A stretch of 64,000 nt of DNA from Nocardioides deserti (GCF_014266025.1 NZ_JACMYC010000014.1:1-64000); one strand, 5' to 3'. Positions 40,847 through 50,121 are shown, numbered from the stretch's first letter. Numbers and translations: made by a program. Notes: generated from the letters alone by a model not told the origin.

Positions 40847-43489
40847 TCAGCCCTGCGCGACCGGGGCCAGCTCGGCGGCGACGGACAGCTCGGTGGCGGA
40901 GCCGTCGACGGTGAAGACCAGGTCGCCGGTCACCTTGCCGCTGCGACGCAGGTCGTCGGCGGCGAGCTCGGCGGCGCGGACGAGCGCCTCGGGGCCGCTC
41001 ACCTCGACGCGGGACAGCTCGGCGCGCATGGACACCTTCGCCTGCGACTTGGCGCCGCGGATGCCCGCCAGGGCGGAGGCGACGGCGTCGACCGTGGCCG
41101 CGTCAGCGGCGGCGGGGGAGCCGAGCTCGAGGACGCCGGGCCAGGAGGCGTGGTGGACCGAGCCCTCCTGCCACCACGACCAGACCTCCTCGGTCACGTA
41201 GGGCAGGAACGGGGCGAGCAGGCGCAGCTGCTTGTGCAGCGCGATGGCCAGCGTGGCCTTCGCCGAGGCGGTCGCGGCGCCGCCGTCCTCGGCGTACGCC
41301 CGCTCCTTGACCAGCTCGAGGTAGTCGTCGCAGAACTCCCAGAAGAACTTCTCGATCGTCTCGAGCGCCGTCGTGTAGTCGTAGGCCTCGAACGCGTCGG
41401 TGGCCTTGGTGATCACCTCGGCGAGGCGGCCGAGCAGCGCGCAGTCGATCGGCTCGGAGACCTCGAACGGGTTGAGCGCGGAGGCGCCGACGCCGCCGAG
41501 GACGAACTTCGAGGCGTTGAGGACCTTCATCGCCAGCCGGCGACCGACCTTCATCTGGCTCTCGTCGAAGGGCGAGTCCAGGCCCGGGCGCGACATCGCG
41601 GCCCGCCAGCGGACGGCGTCGGCACCGAACTTGTCGAGGATCTCGGTCGGGACGACCACGTTGCCCTTGGACTTCGACATCTTCTTGCGGTCGGGGTCGA
41701 CCACGAAGCCGGAGATCAGCGCGTGGCTCCACGGGGTGACGCCCTGCTCGAAGTGCGCGCGGACCACGCGGGAGAACAGCCAGGTGCGGATGATGTCGTG
41801 CGCCTGGGTGGCGAGGTCCATCGGGAAGACCCGCTCGAAGAGGTCCGGGTCCTCCTCCCAGCCGCCGGCGATCTGCGGCGTCAGCGACGAGGTCGCCCAG
41901 GTGTCCATGACGTCGGGGTCGCCGATGAAGCCACCGGCCTTGCCGCGCTGGTCCTCGGAGTAGCCGCGCGGGGCGTCGGTCGAGGGGTCGATCGGGAGCT
42001 CGGCCTCCGACGGGAGGAGCGGGTGGTCGTAGTCGGGCTCGCCCTGGTCGTCGAGGGGGTACCAGACCGGGAACGGGATGCCGAAGAAGCGCTGGCGCGA
42101 GATCAGCCAGTCGCCGTTGAGGCCGCCGACCCAGTTGTCGTAACGGTGCTTCATGTGGGTGGGGACCCAGGTGATGTCCGAGCCGCGCGCGACGAGCTCG
42201 TCGCGCAGGTCGGCGTCGCGGCCACCGTTGCGGATGTACCACTGGCGGGTTGCGACGATCTCGAGCGGCTTGTCGCCCTTCTCGAAGAAGTTCGTCATCC
42301 GCTGCGTCGGCTTCGGGTCGCCGTCGAGGTCGCCGGTCTCGCGCAGCATGGTGACCATCTCCTCGCGGGCGGAGAAGGTGGTCTTCCCGGCGAGGCGCTC
42401 GTACGCCGCCGCGGCGGGCGCGGCCGCGAGCCACTCGGGCGTCTCGCGGAGCAGGCGGCCGTCGCGGCCGATGACCGTGCGGACGGGCAGCTGCAGCTCG
42501 CGCCACCAGGTGACGTCGGTCAGGTCGCCGAAGGTGCAGCACATGGCGATGCCGGCGCCCTTGTCCATCTCGGCCGCGGGGTGCGCCACGACGGGGATCT
42601 CGACGCCGAAGACCGGCGAGGTGACCGTGGAGCCGAACAGCGGCTGGTAGCGCTCGTCGTCGGGGTGCGCGATCAGCGCGACGACGGCCGGGATGAGCTC
42701 GGGGCGGGTCGTCTCGATGCACACATAACGGTCGGCTTCGGGCTGGGATTGATGGTCGCTCGTGGTGTGGAAGCGCACCCTGTGATAGGCGCCGGCGTAC
42801 TCCCGCGCCTCGAGCTCGGCCTGGGCGACCGCGGTCTGGAAGGTGACGTCCCAGAGGGTCGGCGCCTCCTGGAGGTAGGCCTCGCCGCGGGCGAAGTTGC
42901 GCAGGAAGGCGCGCTGGCTGGCGGTCTGCGCCTTCGGGCCGATCGTCGTGTAGTGCTGCTCCCAGTCGACCGAGAGGCCGAGGGTGCGCCACAGCGACTC
43001 GAAGACCTGCTCGTCCTCCTGGACCAGCTGCTCGCACAGCTCGACGAAGTTGGGCCGGCTGATCGGCACCTGCTTCTTCGGGTCCGGCTTGGCCGGCGGC
43101 GTGAAGTCTGCGTCGTAGGGGAGCGAGGGGTCGCAGCGGACGCCGAAGTAGTTCTGCACCCGGCGCTCGGTCGGCAGGCCGTTGTCGTCCCAGCCCATCG
43201 GGTAGAAGACCGACTTGCCGCGCATCCGCTGGAAGCGGGCGACGACGTCGGTGTGGGTGTAGGAGAAGACGTGGCCGACGTGGAGGCTGCCGCTCACGGT
43301 CGGCGGCGGGGTGTCGATGGAGAAGACGTTCTCGCGCGGCTGGGTGCGGTCGAACGCGTAGGTGCGGTCGGCCTTCCAGCGCTCGGCCCACTTCTGCTCC
43401 AGCCCCTCCAGCGCGGGCTTCTCCGGTACGGCGAGCGCGGGCGGGGCGCTCGGCGTGTCGGGGGCCTGCTGCTGCGGGGTCTCGGTCAT
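40847..43489 (-). CDS. valS: valyl-tRNA synthetase
   Basis: The 880-residue class I synthetase charges tRNA-Val and edits threonine. The HIGH motif is GSLHVGHVFSYTHTD near residue 70 and the KMSKS loop is RKKMSKSKGN. A CP1 editing domain lies between them and the anticodon-binding domain follows. The block GWDDNGLPTERRVQNYFGVR marks the actinobacterial ValS subtype. The C-terminal coiled coil of E. coli ValS is short here, as is usual for this subtype. The ATG at 43489 begins with a Gln/Pro/Ala-rich lead-in of ~25 residues. Confidence 0.96.
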   Translation of the reverse strand: MTETPQQQAPDTPSAPPALAVPEKPALEGLEQKWAERWKADRTYAFDRTQPRENVFSIDTPPPTVSGSLHVGHVFSYTHTDVVARFQRMRGKSVFYPMGWDDNGLPTERRVQNYFGVRCDPSLPYDADFTPPAKPDPKKQVPISRPNFVELCEQLVQEDEQVFESLWRTLGLSVDWEQHYTTIGPKAQTASQRAFLRNFARGEAYLQEAPTLWDVTFQTAVAQAELEAREYAGAYHRVRFHTTSDHQSQPEADRYVCIETTRPELIPAVVALIAHPDDERYQPLFGSTVTSPVFGVEIPVVAHPAAEMDKGAGIAMCCTFGDLTDVTWWRELQLPVRTVIGRDGRLLRETPEWLAAAPAAAAYERLAGKTTFSAREEMVTMLRETGDLDGDPKPTQRMTNFFEKGDKPLEIVATRQWYIRNGGRDADLRDELVARGSDITWVPTHMKHRYDNWVGGLNGDWLISRQRFFGIPFPVWYPLDDQGEPDYDHPLLPSEAELPIDPSTDAPRGYSEDQRGKAGGFIGDPDVMDTWATSSLTPQIAGGWEEDPDLFERVFPMDLATQAHDIIRTWLFSRVVRAHFEQGVTPWSHALISGFVVDPDRKKMSKSKGNVVVPTEILDKFGADAVRWRAAMSRPGLDSPFDESQMKVGRRLAMKVLNASKFVLGGVGASALNPFEVSEPIDCALLGRLAEVITKATDAFEAYDYTTALETIEKFFWEFCDDYLELVKERAYAEDGGAATASAKATLAIALHKQLRLLAPFLPYVTEEVWSWWQEGSVHHASWPGVLELGSPAAADAATVDAVASALAGIRGAKSQAKVSMRAELSRVEVSGPEALVRAAELAADDLRRSGKVTGDLVFTVDGSATELSVAAELAPVAQG

Positions 43490-43555
43490 GGGCGAAGCCT
43501 AGTTCGACCGCTCCGACCTGCGGAAACCGGTTGCCACTCCGGCGGCCTCGGCACA

Positions 43556-43561
43556 TACCCT
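43556..43561 (+). promoter_or_regulatory. -10 box (TACCCT) of the GNAT gene
   Basis: TACCCT ends 7 bases before ATG 43569. Confidence 0.6.
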
Positions 43562-43568
43562 CCGCGGC

Positions 43569-44489
43569 ATGCCCGACTCGCCCGGCACGGCGTACGCCGT
43601 CACGCTCACCACCGACCCCGCGGCGTTCCTGCGCGAGACCGGCGACCTCCTCGCAGCCGACCCGGTCATCACCTCGGTGGTCGGGACGGTGACCCAGCAG
43701 GCGGTCGCCGCCGACGCGGCCGGCGACCCGGCGCCCGACCACCCGCGGTGGTGGGCGGTCGTGCGCGACGGCGCCGGGACGGTGGCGGGCGCGGCGATGC
43801 GGACCGCGCCGTTCGAGCCGCACCCGGCGTACGTCCTGCCGATGCCGGACGAGGCGGCCCGCGCCCTGGCGCACGCGGTCCACGAGCGCGGCGAGCGCCT
43901 CGACGGGGTCAACGGTGCCCTGCCGGCCGCGCGGGTCGTCGCCGAGGAGGCCGCCGCGCTGGCCGGGGCCGAGGCCGTCGTCGACGAGCACCTGGTGCTC
44001 TGGGAGCTGCCGGACCTCGCCACGCTGGTCGACCACGACGCCCCGGGCCGGCTGCGCGCCGCGGAGCCCGACGACGTGCCGCTGTGCATGAAGTGGTGGG
44101 ACGCCTTCGCCGTCGACTCCGCCGAGCAGGGCGGCCGCGAGGGCGCGCACCCGATGGACCGGGCGACCGAGGAGGGCATGGCGCAGCGGGTGGCGGCCGG
44201 GTTGGTGTGGCTGTGGGAGTCGCCCGAGGGCGAGGTCGTGCACCTGACCGCGCACACCGGCTCGGCGTACGGCGTGGTCCGGGTCGGCCCCGTCTACACC
44301 CCGCGCGAGCACCGCGGCCACGGCTACGCGAGCGCCGCCGTCGCGCAGGTGACCCGGCGCGTCCTGGAGGGGCGGGACCGGGCGTGCCTGTTCACCGACC
44401 GCGCGAACCCGACCTCGAACAAGATCTACGCCGCGATCGGCTACCGGCCCGTCGCGGAGACCGCCAACCTCGTGCTCCGGGGCATCTGA
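43569..44489 (+). CDS. GNAT-family N-acetyltransferase
   Basis: The 306-residue protein has a C-terminal GNAT domain with the acetyl-CoA-binding motif PREHRGHGYASAAVAQVTR, followed by CLFTDRANPTSNKIYAAIGY and a last strand. The N-terminal ~150 residues resemble a degenerate second GNAT-like domain, as in tandem actinobacterial proteins. The acceptor substrate is unknown. It is divergent from valS. Confidence 0.87.
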   Translation: MPDSPGTAYAVTLTTDPAAFLRETGDLLAADPVITSVVGTVTQQAVAADAAGDPAPDHPRWWAVVRDGAGTVAGAAMRTAPFEPHPAYVLPMPDEAARALAHAVHERGERLDGVNGALPAARVVAEEAAALAGAEAVVDEHLVLWELPDLATLVDHDAPGRLRAAEPDDVPLCMKWWDAFAVDSAEQGGREGAHPMDRATEEGMAQRVAAGLVWLWESPEGEVVHLTAHTGSAYGVVRVGPVYTPREHRGHGYASAAVAQVTRRVLEGRDRACLFTDRANPTSNKIYAAIGYRPVAETANLVLRGI

Positions 44490-44558
44490 CCGGGCGCTTC
44501 CCCCGTCGGAGACGGAGGGCCGGACTCGACGGATTCCGAAGCGGAGTCGCGACGGCTA

Positions 44559-44587
44559 TTGACAACTGTTCGGCCTAAAAGGATCCT
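44559..44587 (+). promoter_or_regulatory. promoter with perfect -35 for the ABC binding-protein gene
   Basis: TTGACA at 44559-44564, 17-base spacer, GATCCT at 44582-44587 as -10 candidate. The surrounding 44557-44602 is A/T-rich compared with the window. The leader to GTG 44623 would be ~30 bases. Confidence 0.5.
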
Positions 44588-44622
44588 CAACGTACTAAAT
44601 GCGTCCCAGGATGGAGACCGCC

Positions 44623-46212
44623 GTGAAGAAAACGATGACCACCGCCGTTGCTGCGTGTGTCATGGCCTTGTCGCTGACTGCATGCGGCTCCGGCAGCAGC
44701 GAGACCGACAACGAGAACGAGGCAGGCGAGCTGCGCATCGGCATCGCGCTGGGCGACCTCGCGACCTTCGACCCCGCGCGGGTGCTGGCCGATGCCATGC
44801 AGCTGGTGATCCCGATGTACGCCGAGACCCTGGTCGACGTCGACCAGGACGACCCCGCGAAGGTGCTCCCGAACCTCGCGACGTCGTGGGAGGCCTCGGA
44901 CGACCTGAGGAGCTACACGTTCGAGCTGCGTGACGACGTGACCTTCCCCAGCGGGAACACGATGACCGCCGAGGACGTCAAGTTCAGCCTCGAGCGGGTC
45001 AAGAACATCCAGGGCGCCTCGGCCTTCAAGATGGGCATCGTCCAGTCGGTCAACGTCGTGGACGAGCACACCGTCGAGTTCGCGCTGACGGGGCCGGACA
45101 GCTCCTTCCCCTCCCGCATGGCAGCGCCCTACCTGTCGGTCTTCGACAGCAAGGTGCTGCAGGAGAACGGTGCGACGGCCGACGCCGAGGCGGTCACCAC
45201 TGACGAGGCCCAGTCCTTCATGGACGAGACCACCGTCGGGAGCGGCCCCTACGAGCTCCAGGAGTGGCGCCGCAACTCCGAGGTCGTCTTCGAGGCCCGC
45301 GACGACTACTGGGGTGAGGCACCCGCCTTCGACACCATCGTCCTCGAAGACATCCGCGACGCGTCGACCCAAGCGCAGCTGGTCGAGCGGGGCGACATCG
45401 ACATCGCCATGGACATCGAGCCCGACACCGCGGCGTCCCTCGACGGCAAGGACGGCGTCGAGGTCGTCACCGAGCCGTCGTACAACATTAACTACCTCGC
45501 GATGAACCACAAGAGCAGCGACGCTCCCGAGCTCGCCGACGACCGGGTGCGCCAGGCAATCCAGATGGCGGTCGACTACGACGGCATCAGCGAGGCGCTG
45601 GCCGACGGCGCACCTCGTCCGGCAGCGGTCGTGCCGCTCGGGTTCGTGGGCTCCGACGCTGTCGAGCCGATCGGCTACGACCCCGACGCTGCGAAGACGT
45701 TGCTCGACGAGGCCGGCGTCACCGATCTCACCCTCGACGTCGACTTCGCGAACGTCACTTGGTACGGCGTCGCCCAGCAGAGCCTTTGGGAAAAGCTGCA
45801 GTCGGACTTCGCCAAGATCGGCATCACCGTCAACATCCGACCGGTCGAGTACGAGAAGTGGATCGCGGACTACCGGGCCGGCGACTACGCCATCACCTCG
45901 GGCCTCTGGGCTCCGGAGGACTTCGACTCCTCGTCCTACTTCGACCCGTTCGGTCGTGAGGCGGGCATCTACGGCGAGCGCACGTCGATGGACTTCCCCA
46001 TCGGCCAGAAGCTCTACGACGAGTACCTCGCCGAGAAGGACCCCGCGGCCCGCGAGGAGATCGCGATCGAGCTCATCACCGCGATGCGTGACGACGCCAC
46101 GTTGATCCCCCTGTTCCAGGCCAAGAAGTTCCTGGTCCACTCCGATGCCGTCACCGGCGTCCGGTACAGCCCGAACAAGCAGATCCGCCTGGTCGAGATC
46201 GAGCCGAGCTGA
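44623..46212 (+). CDS. ABC transporter substrate-binding lipoprotein (family 5, oligopeptide/Opp type)
   Basis: The 529-residue lipoprotein has a signal MKKTMTTAVAACVMALSLTAC with lipobox LTAC, so it is anchored outside the membrane. Family 5 landmarks are LRIGIALGDLATFDPA, PNLATSWEASDDLRSYTFEL, EDVKFSLERV and GSGPYELQEW. It would capture a peptide-like or amide ligand for the OppBCDF importer encoded at 52183-56278 on the other strand. GTG 44623 is preferred over ATG 44599 and ATG 44611 because GGAGA lies 6 bases before it and the signal peptide is then canonical. Confidence 0.9.
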   Translation: MKKTMTTAVAACVMALSLTACGSGSSETDNENEAGELRIGIALGDLATFDPARVLADAMQLVIPMYAETLVDVDQDDPAKVLPNLATSWEASDDLRSYTFELRDDVTFPSGNTMTAEDVKFSLERVKNIQGASAFKMGIVQSVNVVDEHTVEFALTGPDSSFPSRMAAPYLSVFDSKVLQENGATADAEAVTTDEAQSFMDETTVGSGPYELQEWRRNSEVVFEARDDYWGEAPAFDTIVLEDIRDASTQAQLVERGDIDIAMDIEPDTAASLDGKDGVEVVTEPSYNINYLAMNHKSSDAPELADDRVRQAIQMAVDYDGISEALADGAPRPAAVVPLGFVGSDAVEPIGYDPDAAKTLLDEAGVTDLTLDVDFANVTWYGVAQQSLWEKLQSDFAKIGITVNIRPVEYEKWIADYRAGDYAITSGLWAPEDFDSSSYFDPFGREAGIYGERTSMDFPIGQKLYDEYLAEKDPAAREEIAIELITAMRDDATLIPLFQAKKFLVHSDAVTGVRYSPNKQIRLVEIEPS

Positions 46213-46232
46213 CCGACCGATCGAACGAGAGC

Positions 46233-46266
46233 CGCGAGACCCCCGACCTCTGTCGGGGGTCTCGCG
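46233..46266 (+). terminator. hairpin terminator between binding-protein and AroE-like genes
   Basis: Perfect 15-bp stem (46233-46247 cgcgagacccccgac with 46252-46266) and CTCT loop. It ends 17 bases before GTG 46284, leaving almost no space for a separate promoter, so AroE-like expression probably depends on read-through. Confidence 0.8.
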
Positions 46267-46283
46267 TCGTCCAGGAGGGCCTT

Positions 46284-47102
46284 GTGCGCATCACCGGGGA
46301 GACCGACGTCGTGTTCATCCTCTGCGACCCGGTCGCACACGTCCGGGGGAGCGACATCCTCAACCGGCGCTTCGCTGCTGCCGGTGACGACGTCGCCGTC
46401 TCGCCTCTGCACGTCGTGCCGGAGGACCTGCCGGTCGTCGTGTCCGCCGTCCGCTCGATGCGGAACGTCGCCGGTTTCGGCGTCACCATCCCGCACAAGG
46501 TGGCGGTCGTCGGGCTGCTCGACGAGCTGACCGACCGCGCCCGTCTGGTCGGGGCCATCAACTTCGTGCGACGCAGCGCCGACGGCACCCTGACCGGCGA
46601 CAACGTCGACGGTGCCGGGTTCATCGCCGGGCTCGCGGCCGACGGGCTCTCCGTCGACGGCGCGTCGGTCCTGCAGGTCGGGGCCGGCGGAGCCGGCCGT
46701 GCCGTCGCGTTCGCGGTGGCCGGCGCGGGAGCCCGGCGCCTGCGGATCCACAACCGGAGCCCGAGGGCGGCCGAGGAGCTCGCCGCCGCGGTGGCCGCGG
46801 CGCACCCCGCCTGCGACGTGCGCCCGGCGACCAGCGCGGACCCGCGCGAGACGGACGTCGCGGTCAACACCACGTCACTCGGGATGCGACCCGGGGACCC
46901 GCTGCCCTTCGACGTCGCTGCGCTGCCGGCGCACGCCGGGGTCGCCGAGATCGTGATCCAACCGAGGATGACGGCGCTCCTGGAGGCCGCCGTCGCCCGG
47001 GGCCTGCCGGTGTCCTACGGCCGGTCGATGCTGGAGGGCCAGTTCGACGCTGTGCGCTCGTTCCTGTGGCCCGACGGCGGGTCACCGGCGCGGCGGGACT
47101 GA
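46284..47102 (+). CDS. shikimate dehydrogenase-like protein (atypical AroE family)
   Basis: The 272-residue NAD(P)-dependent dehydrogenase has an AroE fold. Catalytic residues are Lys72 (TIPHK) and Asp109 (GDNVDG), and the Rossmann loop is GAGGAGRAV. The N-terminal shikimate-carboxylate motif (SxS in PIAHSxSP of true AroE) reads PVAHVRGSD instead, so shikimate is unlikely to be the substrate. A quinate-, aminoquinate- or other cyclic-polyol dehydrogenase is possible. It lies in a catabolic island, 18 bases after a terminator, convergent with the amidase operon. GTG 46284 has GGAGG upstream. Confidence 0.8.
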   Translation: MRITGETDVVFILCDPVAHVRGSDILNRRFAAAGDDVAVSPLHVVPEDLPVVVSAVRSMRNVAGFGVTIPHKVAVVGLLDELTDRARLVGAINFVRRSADGTLTGDNVDGAGFIAGLAADGLSVDGASVLQVGAGGAGRAVAFAVAGAGARRLRIHNRSPRAAEELAAAVAAAHPACDVRPATSADPRETDVAVNTTSLGMRPGDPLPFDVAALPAHAGVAEIVIQPRMTALLEAAVARGLPVSYGRSMLEGQFDAVRSFLWPDGGSPARRD

Positions 47103-47111
47103 CGTCCCGCC
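47092..47111. terminator. short hairpin at convergent gene ends
   Basis: 8-bp perfect stem (ggcgggac 47092-47099 with 47104-47111), TGAC loop, spanning the AroE-like stop codon. The opposing stop is at 47132. Confidence 0.45.
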
Positions 47112-47131
47112 ACGCTCGGCACCGGCCGGCC

Positions 47132-49363
47132 TCACCGTCCGGCGGGCCCCCTGACCAAGAAGGCGCGGACGGCGTTCTCGGTGAGACGGGCGACGTTGTT
47201 GTCGAAGCCCCGGTAGGCGAGGCTCCCGGTCCAGGTGATCGCGGCGGTGGACAGGACCGCGCCCCCGGCGGGGGTCTCGAAGTAGGTGATGTCGGCCCGG
47301 ACGTTGGGGTTGTTGGTGCCGTTGATGAGCGGCGTCGGCGCGTTGAGCTCCTCGTTGGAGGCGAGGTAGTAGGACGAGTGCGGTTGCGAGGTGGCGACGA
47401 CGAGGGCGTGCCGGGGCGTCCCGAGACGGATGTCGGCCCGGTCGATCTCGTCGCCCGCGGCGCCGCCCAGCACGAGGCCGAAGTCGCCGATGACCTCCTC
47501 CTCGATGCCCTCGAACAGGAACTCGACGCGCTCGTCACGCGAGGCCGCGGTGCGCTCGAAGCCGGGTGTCGCGTCGTCCCAGCCCTGGGCCGCCATGCCG
47601 ACCCCGACCAGCCGGTTGGGCGCCCGACCGCGCAGGCGCCAGAGGCCGCCCTGCTCCACGGACTGGCTCATGACGGTCTCTCCGGGCTCGCTCTCCCAGG
47701 TGCGGATGCCCTGGTGGCCGCGGCGCACCTCCACGAGGTGGGGGCGGTCGAGATGTGCGCTGGTGACCCAGTAGAAGCCGTTGCCTCCGAGGTAGATGAT
47801 GCTGCCGCCGTCGGCCAGGAACGCCTCGGCGGCATCGAGCATCCGCCGGCTCCAGTACTCCGGGTGGCTCCCCGTGACCAGCACCGGGTGACCCTCGAGG
47901 ACCTGCGCGCCGCCCTCGTGCAGGGCGTGGTCGGTGGTGACGGAGTGCTCGATGCCGAGGCTGCCGAGCCAGGTCGGGATGACGAGGTCCGCGGCGAGGT
48001 GCCGCGGGGCGTCCTGCAGCGCGCTGCGGAAGTCCCATCGCATGTTCAGGATCGGCCGCAGGTGGGACGAGTAGCAGACGCCGGAGCCGTCGACGTGGTG
48101 GTCGTAGAGGGAGTTGCCGAACTCCCGGTGCGCGTAGATCTGCTTGTCGCGGTCGCTCGGGACGAACTCGCGGTTGGAGAGGGTGTCGTCGGTGTAGTCG
48201 AACTCCTCGGCCAGGCGAGCGTTCGCGTAGGCGAGGTAGGAGAAGGTGGGCAGGAGGAACAGCACCCCCGCCGGGCTGGTCGGACGGACGACGACGGGGA
48301 CGTGGTCCTCGGAGCCCGCACCGGTCAGCAGCACGGCGTACACGCCGCTCGGCAGGTCCGCGGGCACGACTAGCTCGTGCGTCACCTGCCAGCCGCAGTC
48401 CTCGAGGTCGTCGCGGTGGAAGTGGACGGCGCCGTACTGCTCGGGCGCGAGCCGGTAGTCGACCTCGGTCGCGTCCCAGTGCCGCCCGGTCACGGCGCGT
48501 GCGGGGGCGTTGAGGAGCCGACCACCGGGCACGCCTTCGACGGTCGAGGGAAACCGGGCGGTGGCCAGGTCGTGGCCGAAGTCCCAGGCGGCGATCACCG
48601 CGGGGTCGTCCTGGGCGGGATCCGGGGAGTCCTGGGTCTGCAGGTCGACCGGGCCACGGTGGATCGCGGGGCCCTCCAGCTTTCCGTCGTAGGTGCGTCG
48701 GGCGCGAGGCGTCCCGTCTGCCGCCGTCACCAGCTCAGCCGCGGCCAGCACGAGCCGGTCGAACTCCGGCGAACCGCTGAGGGCGGCGATCCCGGCCGTG
48801 CTGGTGGTGGGCCCGTCCCCGGGCACGAGCCGGTCGAGAGGACGCGTCTGAAGCGTCAGGACCCCCGACGTCACGTCGACGGTGACCGCGAGGGACACCC
48901 ACTGCCGGAGCACGAGCGGGGTCGGCGCCTCGATCTCGGCCGCCGCGTCGCCGGCACGGAACCGCGCGGTCAGGGCGCCCGTGCCGTCCAGGTGGAGCCC
49001 GAGGGCCGCGTCAGGGCCGTCGAGGAGCACGAGGCACGACCCCTCGGGGTCGAAGCGGGTCGGCCAGGCGTGGACCACCAAGGTCGTCGGCGTGCTCCCG
49101 GCGTCGATGGAGAGCCCCTCGACCAGGCCGAACGAGCCGGGGTGGGTGTCCTGCCAGTGACCGTCGCCCTCCTGCACCGGGACGGACGCCACCGGCTCGT
49201 GCCGGTGGCGGATCCGTTCGGTGTCGCCGTCGGCGAGCGGCCGGACGAGCTCGACGCGGAGCCGCCGCGAGCGCGACGAGGAGTGGACGCGCACCGTGTC
49301 GCCGGGTGCGTAGTCGAGCCGGTCGCAGTAGGCGAATGTCTCCTCCTGCTCGGTCGCGCTCAC
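47132..49363 (-). CDS. N,N-dimethylformamidase large-subunit-like amidohydrolase
   Basis: The 743-residue cytosolic protein looks like the DmfA2 family. A LamG/concanavalin-like beta domain spans about residues 75-215, then the catalytic domain. From memory of Paracoccus dimethylformamidase (762 residues; iron held by Tyr399, Tyr440 and Glu521, with His519 nearby), the equivalents here are Tyr379 (SYLAYANA), Tyr420 (SLYDHHVDG), Glu502 and His500 (GSHPEYW), with spacing kept within one residue. It should therefore hydrolyse an amide at a mononuclear iron. The small DmfA1 subunit is not encoded nearby. It is last in the oppBCDF operon and overlaps the SDR gene by four bases. Confidence 0.82.
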   Translation of the reverse strand: MSATEQEETFAYCDRLDYAPGDTVRVHSSSRSRRLRVELVRPLADGDTERIRHRHEPVASVPVQEGDGHWQDTHPGSFGLVEGLSIDAGSTPTTLVVHAWPTRFDPEGSCLVLLDGPDAALGLHLDGTGALTARFRAGDAAAEIEAPTPLVLRQWVSLAVTVDVTSGVLTLQTRPLDRLVPGDGPTTSTAGIAALSGSPEFDRLVLAAAELVTAADGTPRARRTYDGKLEGPAIHRGPVDLQTQDSPDPAQDDPAVIAAWDFGHDLATARFPSTVEGVPGGRLLNAPARAVTGRHWDATEVDYRLAPEQYGAVHFHRDDLEDCGWQVTHELVVPADLPSGVYAVLLTGAGSEDHVPVVVRPTSPAGVLFLLPTFSYLAYANARLAEEFDYTDDTLSNREFVPSDRDKQIYAHREFGNSLYDHHVDGSGVCYSSHLRPILNMRWDFRSALQDAPRHLAADLVIPTWLGSLGIEHSVTTDHALHEGGAQVLEGHPVLVTGSHPEYWSRRMLDAAEAFLADGGSIIYLGGNGFYWVTSAHLDRPHLVEVRRGHQGIRTWESEPGETVMSQSVEQGGLWRLRGRAPNRLVGVGMAAQGWDDATPGFERTAASRDERVEFLFEGIEEEVIGDFGLVLGGAAGDEIDRADIRLGTPRHALVVATSQPHSSYYLASNEELNAPTPLINGTNNPNVRADITYFETPAGGAVLSTAAITWTGSLAYRGFDNNVARLTENAVRAFLVRGPAGR

Positions 49364-50088
49364 GACGCCTGGCTCGTCGGCGCGATGACGACCTCACGGA
49401 CGCACACGTCCTGCGGGAGCTCGTAGAGGCCCACGATGGTCTCGGCGATCGTCTCGGCGTCGAGGCCGCCGTCGAGGCGGCTCTTGGTCGCCTCGTACGA
49501 CTGCTTGATGGCCGCGTCGGACACCGAGACCAGCAGGTCGGTGTCCACGATCCCCGGCGACACCACGCTGAAGCGGACGCCGTCCTCGGCGTGCTCGCGC
49601 CGCATCGTCTCGGTCATCGCGTTGACCGCGAACTTGGTGCCGCTGTAGACGGCGTGGTTCGGGTAGACGTTGTGGCCGGCGATGGAGGAGATGTTCACGA
49701 CCGTCCCCCGCCGGGCGGCAACCATGCTTGCGAGCACCAGCTGGGTGGCGGTGAGCAGTCCGAGGCAGTTGACGTCGAAGAGCCGGCGCCACTCCTCGGG
49801 GTCCTGGTCGGCGACCCGACCCAGGGGCATGACGCCGGCGTTGTTCACGAGGAGGTCCGGCTCCCCGAACCGCTCGCGTGCCTCGTCGAGCGCAGCAGCC
49901 ATCGCCGCGCGGTCGGTGACGTCGACGGACCTCGCCATGGACTGCGGGACCTCCAGGGCCTCGATCAGCTCAGCGCGCCGGGCCAGCAGCAGCGTCGGGT
50001 ATCCGCGTGTCCCGAAGGCGCGCGCGGTCGCCGCTCCGATCCCCGAGCTGGCGCCGGTGATGACGACGAGGCGACGTGTGCTGGTCAT
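49360..50088 (-). CDS. short-chain dehydrogenase/reductase
   Basis: The 242-residue classical SDR has the cofactor motif TGASSGIG (residues 11-18), NNAG (82-85), catalytic Ser135 and the Tyr148-x3-Lys152 pair (YSGTK). The C-terminal VVSPGIVDTDLL is also typical. It resembles YdfG-type serine/3-hydroxy acid dehydrogenases. It overlaps the amidase start by four bases and sits 33 bases after the GntR gene, so it probably oxidises an alcohol in the imported compound or its hydrolysis product. Confidence 0.9.
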   Translation of the reverse strand: MTSTRRLVVITGASSGIGAATARAFGTRGYPTLLLARRAELIEALEVPQSMARSVDVTDRAAMAAALDEARERFGEPDLLVNNAGVMPLGRVADQDPEEWRRLFDVNCLGLLTATQLVLASMVAARRGTVVNISSIAGHNVYPNHAVYSGTKFAVNAMTETMRREHAEDGVRFSVVSPGIVDTDLLVSVSDAAIKQSYEATKSRLDGGLDAETIAETIVGLYELPQDVCVREVVIAPTSQAS

Positions 50089-50121
50089 GGTTCTCCATCG
50101 GTCGGGAGGGGACGGACGTGG

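Noticed and set aside
41150..44578. 1142-codon plus-strand open frame across valS and the GNAT gene
   Set aside because: Antisense to valS and out of phase with GNAT; composition is typical of a shadow frame.
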